The translations under genes were made by a program, and so were the position numbers. A stretch of DNA of 64,000 nt. It comes from JASHUC01 sp050738595. Lineage in GTDB: Bacteria > Pseudomonadota > Gammaproteobacteria > Steroidobacterales > Steroidobacteraceae. The notes beneath the pieces were generated by a model that was not told the origin of the DNA, did no database searches, and saw only the letters and a program-made list of their open reading frames with translations. Positions 60,768-64,000 of this stretch are shown one piece after another. Position 1 is the stretch's first letter. Each line of letters opens with the position of its first letter. Location of the stretch: the NCBI GenBank assembly GCA_050738595.1, contig JBOHZR010000141.1:1-64000 (forward strand), given 5' to 3'.

Positions 60768-62369
60768 TCATCCAAGGAGTCTATGGGCGAGCCGGCTGAC
60801 AGGCTCCGCAAGGCCGATCGCGAGTGTGTAGGCGACGAGCAGACAGGCGCCTCCGACGCCGACGAGGAACTGCTCGCGTCGAAACAGCGGGGGGATCGGG
60901 TCCTTACTGAAGAAGCTGATCGAGCCCAAAACCGGCAGGCCCGTGATCGTCGTCAGCATCGCTCGAGAAACGAACACGGGGTTTAGCTCACTGAGCAGAA
61001 TAGATAGTGCCACACCGGCGAGCAGGGCCGCCGCCAGCACCATGGTGATCAGCCGCGGTCTATTTGGGCTCGACGCTATCAGTGGGCGCGTCGGCGGCTC
61101 GATAATGCGAAACTTCACTTGATCGTTGCTGGCTTCGGCCTGCTCCGACAACCGTGCAGAATCGAGCCTCTGCAGCAGCGCCTGGTATTGCGCCCTCGTG
61201 ACTTCGTAGTCGCGCGTCAGCTGTGTGAGTTGCGCCTCCACCGTCGGAATCGTGTTCACGCGCGATTTGAGATCGCTTACGACGTGTTGCTCGTCCTCGA
61301 TCTGCTGCCGCAGCTCCGCGATGATCACCTCGGTACGGCTCAGGTCCAGGCGCAAGTTCTGATAGACCGGATTCAAGTCGAGCGCGTACGCCTCGGCCTG
61401 TGAGCGATCCTTGGGAAGTTGGGGGCCCGTGTTGCGCGACTTGGCCTTGGCTGCCTTGGCGGCGGCCGCCTTTTGAGCTTCAAGTTGCGCGATGGTTTCC
61501 TTCAGCGCTATCACCTTCGGGTGCTTATCGGTGTACAGCAGCAGAAGTTGGTCTAACTGACGCCGATATGCCCCGATCTGCGCGTCGATCGGGGAGTTAC
61601 CGCTGTCGCCCGCTTCGCCTGTCGAGGAAAACAGTCCGAAGGTCGGCTCCTCACCCTGGAGTTGCTTATTGACCTCGGTGCGTCTCTCGTCCGCGAGGCG
61701 CATCTTAGCTTGGAGGTCCTGAAGCTTCGAGTTTTCGGACTGCAGTCGGGTGAAGTAATCGCCGGCCTGGTCCGGCATCAGCCCGACATTATGACGCTTG
61801 AAGTCGGCGAGCCGATCCTCCGCACTCTTCAAGCGGGCGGCGTAGTCCTGGATCTGGGTCTGCAAGAACTGTTGCGCGGACCCCGAGTCCGCCCGCTTGA
61901 TGCCGAGCGTATCCTCGACGAAAGCGTCGAGCAGATGCTGCACTACACTCTGTGCCATCGCAGGATCGCGATCCGAATAATGAAGCGAGTAGACGTTGCC
62001 GCTGCCTTCGAGCGTCATCTGCTTTGAAAGCGAATCGATGAGACTCGCGAACTGCTCTGGGGTGCGCGCCCGATCAGCCAGACCGGTCTCGCGAGCGACG
62101 CGCTCGAGATGCGGCCGGCCCATGATGACGCGCGCCATCATCTCTACGCGGCTCGTTACGTTCGCGTTGACGGCGAGGCCGCTCAGGAGCGGCTTTAGAA
62201 CCGAGTCGGTGTCCACGTAGACGCGCGCTCGCGCCTCGTACATGTTCGGCATCAGAACGACCGCGGCCCAGCCGACGATGGCGACGACCCAGGCCGCCGC
62301 GAGCGCGTACCAGTGATAACGCCACGCACCGCGTATCTGGATCAGAATCTGGCCGAGTGTTTCCTTCAT
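60768..62369 (-). CDS. Polysaccharide chain-length determinant (Wzz/PCP type), XrtA-associated
   Basis: A 533-residue inner-membrane protein. TM1 is at about 18-40, followed by a long periplasmic region rich in coiled coil (residues about 180-430, LKSAEDRLADFKRHN and onward), then a proline-rich PTRPLIASSPNRP motif before TM2, and a further hydrophobic segment near the C-terminus. It is the TIGR03007-like PCP that partners the BY-kinase to set EPS chain length. It lies 12 bp downstream of the export lipoprotein stop. Confidence 0.92.
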   Translation of the reverse strand: MKETLGQILIQIRGAWRYHWYALAAAWVVAIVGWAAVVLMPNMYEARARVYVDTDSVLKPLLSGLAVNANVTSRVEMMARVIMGRPHLERVARETGLADRARTPEQFASLIDSLSKQMTLEGSGNVYSLHYSDRDPAMAQSVVQHLLDAFVEDTLGIKRADSGSAQQFLQTQIQDYAARLKSAEDRLADFKRHNVGLMPDQAGDYFTRLQSENSKLQDLQAKMRLADERRTEVNKQLQGEEPTFGLFSSTGEAGDSGNSPIDAQIGAYRRQLDQLLLLYTDKHPKVIALKETIAQLEAQKAAAAKAAKAKSRNTGPQLPKDRSQAEAYALDLNPVYQNLRLDLSRTEVIIAELRQQIEDEQHVVSDLKSRVNTIPTVEAQLTQLTRDYEVTRAQYQALLQRLDSARLSEQAEASNDQVKFRIIEPPTRPLIASSPNRPRLITMVLAAALLAGVALSILLSELNPVFVSRAMLTTITGLPVLGSISFFSKDPIPPLFRREQFLVGVGGACLLVAYTLAIGLAEPVSRLAHRLLG

Positions 62370-62381
62370 GCTCGCCGCCTA

Positions 62382-63047
62382 TCAAAACATGGTTTCCGGA
62401 ATGACGAGGACGTCTCCGGGACACATGTCCTTGTTCTGCCGTACATCTCCCCGATTGAGTAAATCTCCGAGGCGAACGCGGATTTCGGTCTCCTTGCCGT
62501 TCGGTCCTCTGCGGAGGATCCGGGCGTGATTGAGAGAAGCGTAGGGAGCGAGCGCCCCAGCCTGGATCACCACGTCCATCACCTTCGTGCCGCGCTTATA
62601 GGGAAGCGCCAACGGCTTTTGCACGCCTTGGCCGACGATCCGGATCTGCTCCTCCAGGGTGCCGACGAAGTGCGTAACGATTACGTTGACCTTCGGGGCG
62701 CGCAGGTATTCGCCCAGTCTCTGCTCGATCGCGCGGGCAAGCTCCGTTGGAGTTTTGCCGCTCGCCGCGATTCGATCGATCAACGGCATCGAGATATACC
62801 CATCCGGGCGCACTGGAACGGGACCGCTCAGGTCCTTCTCATCGTAGACGAATATGTTCAACTCATCGCCCGGTCCGATCTTGTATTCAGCCTTCGGACA
62901 GACGTCCGCCGCAGCGGTTCTCGCTCGCCCGTCGCCCTGCGCGCCAGTGGGTGTGGCAGCGCACCCCGACAGCCACATCGATCCCGCGAGCAGCGCGGTG
63001 GCGATCACTCTGCGCCCGCTTGCTCGGCCATGATGCTTCGTCGTCAT
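62382..63047 (-). CDS. epsE: EPS export outer-membrane lipoprotein (Wza/EpsE-like, XrtA-associated)
   Basis: A 221-residue lipoprotein. The signal peptide ends at lipobox LSGC with lipidated Cys29. A Poly_export domain follows (YKIGPGDELNIFVYDEKDL, VRPDGYISMPLI), then a SLBB-like region (IVGQGVQKPLALPYKRGT, VMDVVIQAGALAPYA) and the family end CPGDVLVIPETMF. It forms the outer-membrane exit of the EPS. ATG at 63047 places the signal peptide correctly; a GTG at 63119 would add an unlikely leader. It is the first gene of the EPS core directon. Confidence 0.92.
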   Translation of the reverse strand: MTTKHHGRASGRRVIATALLAGSMWLSGCAATPTGAQGDGRARTAAADVCPKAEYKIGPGDELNIFVYDEKDLSGPVPVRPDGYISMPLIDRIAASGKTPTELARAIEQRLGEYLRAPKVNVIVTHFVGTLEEQIRIVGQGVQKPLALPYKRGTKVMDVVIQAGALAPYASLNHARILRRGPNGKETEIRVRLGDLLNRGDVRQNKDMCPGDVLVIPETMF

Positions 63048-63385
63048 CCTTCGTCCGTCGTTTGCGGGCCGTTTCCGCAGCGAGAATGCCTGCTCGAACG
63101 CAGTCGCGCGTCTCATCACCGCCGTTCGCAGGACCCGTTGCAGTCGCGTTCGTTTTGGTTCGATGACCCCTGTATCAAGGGGTATCGTCGGCTCCGGGCA
63201 CCGAAATGCCCTAAATCCGATGCGTTAGGGTGCCTATGCGGGCTCACCGACGCGTTGCGCTGATTCTCACATTCCGTGAGTTGACGATATCATGGAATGG
63301 TCAGGTTCGCGCGAGGCCGCTGGGAATGGCGGGGAACGGCGGGAGCGGACTCCGCGGCCGCGACCTAGAGCTCGTCGCTATGCGC
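63048..63385. other. Gene-free region upstream of the EPS core directon
   Basis: 338 bp between the EPS export gene and the Fn3 lipoprotein gene. It should contain the main EPS promoter. The only structure noted is the dyad at 63209-63230. Confidence 0.4.
63209..63230. promoter_or_regulatory. Small dyad upstream of epsE
   Basis: CCCTAA and TTAGGG form perfect 6-bp arms with a 10-base spacer, 162 bp upstream of the EPS export gene start. It could be an operator half-site pair, or chance. Confidence 0.25.
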
Positions 63386-63871
63386 TCAGAGGGATGCTGA
63401 GATAGTGTTGGTGGGCGTGCTGTCATCGCCCTCGGCGTCGACCGCTACGATGGCGAAATACCACGTTCCCGACGGCAGATTCTGAAAGGTATAGGTCGTG
63501 ACGGCGGGATCGGTGATGGCAACCGACTGGTCGAGGGCGCTGGCGGACTCGCCGAAGACCACTTTGTAGCCGGCCAGCTCGCCATTGGACACGGCGGTGC
63601 CGTCGGTATTCTCGTTGGGCACAGTCCACTCGAGCGTGACGCCGCCGGGCGGAGACGACGACGAGCCGTCGCTCGAAGTCGAGCTCGAGGAGGAAGCGGA
63701 GGAGCTCGACGTAGACGCGCTGGAGGATGAAACTGCGGCGAGTCCGGCAGCGCCCGCAGCGCCATTGGAGGGGTCATTGCCGCCGCCGCAGGCTGTCAGC
63801 GCGGCCGCAACGCCTATGGCCATGAGCCCCGCTGCGATTGAGGCATGATTTGACGCACGAGTCTCGCGCAT
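63386..63871 (-). CDS. Small lipoprotein with Ser-rich linker and fibronectin type III domain
   Basis: A 161-residue exported protein. The signal peptide ends with lipobox LTAC (Cys28), followed by an Ala/Gly/Ser linker with a long serine run (about 50-78). A single Fn3 domain follows (VTLEWTVPNENTDG, GYKVVFGESAS, TYTFQNLPSGTWYFAIVAVD). Fn3 domains commonly bind carbohydrate or protein on the cell surface. No PEP-CTERM tail is present. ATG at 63871 is preferred. It lies beside the EPS directon and may be a surface protein associated with the matrix. Confidence 0.8.
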   Translation of the reverse strand: MRETRASNHASIAAGLMAIGVAAALTACGGGNDPSNGAAGAAGLAAVSSSSASTSSSSASSSSSTSSDGSSSSPPGGVTLEWTVPNENTDGTAVSNGELAGYKVVFGESASALDQSVAITDPAVTTYTFQNLPSGTWYFAIVAVDAEGDDSTPTNTISASL

Positions 63872-63927
63872 AACACTCCCCACCCGTTTCTGTTGCCCAG
63901 GCGCAAGCGAAGGCCAGGGCTTGCCGG

Positions 63928-63952
63928 GTAAAGCAAAATTCGGGCCCTTTAC
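63928..63952. promoter_or_regulatory. Inverted repeat upstream of the Fn3 lipoprotein
   Basis: GTAAAG and CTTTAC, 6-bp arms with a 13-base spacer, lie 57 bp upstream of the start at 63871. The half-site core (TAAAG/CTTTA) is shared with the palindrome at 2339-2358 but with different order and spacing. A common regulator is only a possibility. Confidence 0.25.
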
Positions 63953-64000
63953 GTGAACTATCGGAAAATCAAAAGGTTAACAACGCCAGCCCCGAGACCT

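Noticed and set aside
63215..63235. Possible minus-strand sigma-54 element upstream of epsE
   Set aside because: GC and CC halves are separated by 9 rather than 10 bases. A similar near-match upstream of the Fn3 gene (about 63901-63918) is also one base short.
1..64000. CRISPR arrays, tRNA or rRNA genes
   Set aside because: No regularly spaced short repeats, tRNA-like cloverleaf ends or conserved rRNA stretches were noticed on either strand.

Overview
The window is a 64 kb, GC-rich chromosomal segment from a Gram-negative bacterium. Lipoprotein signals, an outer-membrane export lipoprotein, an outer-membrane barrel and twin-arginine signals all point that way. Gene content is that of the exopolysaccharide (EPS) loci linked to the XrtA/PEP-CTERM exosortase system of beta- and gammaproteobacteria. 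The genus cannot be fixed from sequence alone.

Layout. 1-2231 (minus): a partial sigma-54 response regulator of the PrsR type and an initiating sugar transferase. 2447-3979 (plus): a Wzx-type flippase. 4109-12347 (minus), with a divergent carrier protein at 12593: an accessory operon holding a cytochrome P450, a GNAT-like protein, a PLP decarboxylase, MetA- and MetY-like enzymes, a seryl-tRNA-synthetase-like amino acid:carrier-protein ligase and an acyl-CoA-dehydrogenase-like flavoprotein. 12906-20519: lipid- and acyl-type enzymes, namely an esterase, a FATP-like ligase, a terpene-cyclase-like lipoprotein with a CXXCH motif, a second carrier protein with its own AMP-ligase and SDR, and a methyltransferase. 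20573-21096: a decayed IS66 transposase. 21204-28904: a methyltransferase, two glycosyltransferases, the XrtA-type acyl ligase/PLP decarboxylase pair and a WzyC-like ligase. 29287-43034: two Tat-exported proteins of unknown function; a translationally coupled operon (carrier protein, AMP-ligase, GlmS, GlmE, GlmL, PLP decarboxylase); and the XrtA-associated hydrolase 2/hydrolase 1/carrier-protein trio. 43164-45995 (plus): an asparagine-synthetase-like protein lacking the glutaminase cysteine, and a polysaccharide deacetylase. 46000-47559: recombinase and IS110 debris. 47716-63047 (minus): the EPS core directon, running from the export lipoprotein through chain-length protein, tyrosine kinase, outer-membrane barrel, FemAB-like protein, glycosyltransferases, GDP-mannose dehydrogenase and amidotransferase to a CapK-like ligase. 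63386-63871: a small Fn3 lipoprotein.

Working model. The core directon builds, polymerises and exports a polysaccharide that probably contains an acidic or amidated sugar. The rest of the window is dominated by carrier-protein chemistry: four acyl carrier proteins, each with a plausible cognate activating enzyme, and no ketosynthase. The most striking operon (30522-36787) joins coenzyme-B12 glutamate mutase to a ligase, a carrier protein and a decarboxylase. This matches the logic by which vicenistatin-type macrolactam pathways make 3-aminoisobutyryl-carrier protein from glutamate. I infer that these modules make amino-acyl decorations for the EPS, transferred by the GNAT/FemAB-like proteins. 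No exosortase gene, PrsK kinase or PEP-CTERM tail was found in the window.
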